DNA from: an uncultured Pseudoflavonifractor sp.
GTDB lineage: Bacteria > Bacillota > Clostridia > Oscillospirales > Oscillospiraceae
NCBI GenBank assembly: GCA_947565875.1
Contig: CANOHR010000096.1
Location: forward strand, 1-5,040
Reading direction: 5' to 3'
DNA: 5,040 bases
The notes beneath the pieces are model-generated. The model saw nothing but the letters and a program-made list of their open reading frames with translations. It ran no database searches and was not told where the DNA came from. This document shows positions 4,804 to 5,040 of this stretch, piece by piece. The first letter of the stretch is position 1. Each line of letters begins with the position of its first letter. The translations under genes were made by a program, and so were the position numbers.

Positions 4804-5040
4804 TCATTGCCCGGTGTGGGTAATAAGATAGTCCAGCCACAGGCGGTAGCCCTCTTTTTTAAAATGGACACCGTCGGCGGAAAGGTCGGCTGGAGTTTCC
4901 CCCTCCTCCGTTTGCAGACCGTCGGGGATATCCAGCAGCCGTACCTTTTTTTCCTGACAGAGGGCAGGAAGGACCTCATTATAATTGGAGACTCCCTCAT
5001 TGGTCACATAATAGGGGATCTCATTGCCTTTGCCGTGGAG
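4804..5040 (-). CDS. SGNH-hydrolase-like protein, C-terminal part (runs off window)
   Basis: The frame is open from the TGA at 4804-4806 to the right edge, so only the last 78 residues are visible and the true start lies outside. A GTG at 5007 is in frame but is internal, since the frame continues upstream without a stop and no RBS is evident. The visible part ends with the block V-like motif LSADGVHFKKEGY, carrying the Asp-x-x-His pair of SGNH hydrolases, and a terminal LITHTG. The same arrangement (SSDGFHL, then RTHT near the end) is found in the SGNH protein at 3581-4309, which suggests paralogy. The nucleophile and any signal peptide are not visible. It is the upstream member of the minus-strand cassette, 38 bases before the DUF4358 start. 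The family call rests on the C-terminal motif alone. Confidence 0.75.
   Translation of the reverse strand, partial: LHGKGNEIPYYVTNEGVSNYNEVLPALCQEKKVRLLDIPDGLQTEEGETPADLSADGVHFKKEGYRLWLDYLITHTGQ

Noticed and set aside
4343..4831. Plus-strand open frame opposite the DUF4358 gene
   Set aside because: It is Gly/Lys-rich with no domain, and the opposite strand encodes a lipoprotein with a clear lipobox and RBS.

Overview
The window looks like chromosomal DNA of a GC-rich member of the Clostridia, most plausibly the Oscillospiraceae (Flavonifractor/Pseudoflavonifractor-like). This rests on the L27 protein with the Firmicutes-type cleavable N-terminus, the rplU-prp-rpmA-obgE gene order, DUF6440 and DUF4358 proteins, strong AGGAGG-type ribosome binding sites and GC-rich codon use. 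The genus is inference; no database was searched.

Left part (1-613): positions 1-129 hold no gene that I can support, only a tandem octamer and a 15-bp imperfect hairpin (39-72). A small cysteine-rich protein is encoded on the minus strand (130-330). It is divergent from the ribosomal operon. The shared intergenic stretch (331-613) carries weak candidate promoters for the small gene, a near-consensus sigma-A promoter for rplU (502-530), and a structured leader of the L21-leader type (about 537-604).

Central part (614-3578, plus strand): rplU (L21), prp (the protease that trims L27), rpmA (L27), a strong intrinsic terminator, a PPC/DUF296-domain gene, obgE (the ribosome-assembly GTPase) and a DUF6440 small protein. 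A 20-bp perfect stem that should work as a bidirectional terminator closes the block. L21, L27 and ObgE all act on the 50S subunit, and Prp makes L27 functional, so this is a 50S-assembly operon. The terminator after rpmA, with no visible promoter behind it, suggests that the distal genes are expressed by partial read-through at a lower level than the ribosomal proteins.

Right part (3581-5040, minus strand, converging on the block above): a tight cassette of an SGNH-hydrolase-like gene (only its C-terminus is inside the window), a DUF4358 lipoprotein and a secreted SGNH-hydrolase-like protein. The two SGNH proteins share a similar C-terminal block and probably act outside the membrane on cell-envelope esters. 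The second has His where the block III Asn is normally found.

Nothing here amounts to a clearly undescribed system. The points most worth a second look are the leader RNA with two crossing pairings, the attenuated operon with the inserted PPC gene, and the SGNH-DUF4358-SGNH envelope cassette.
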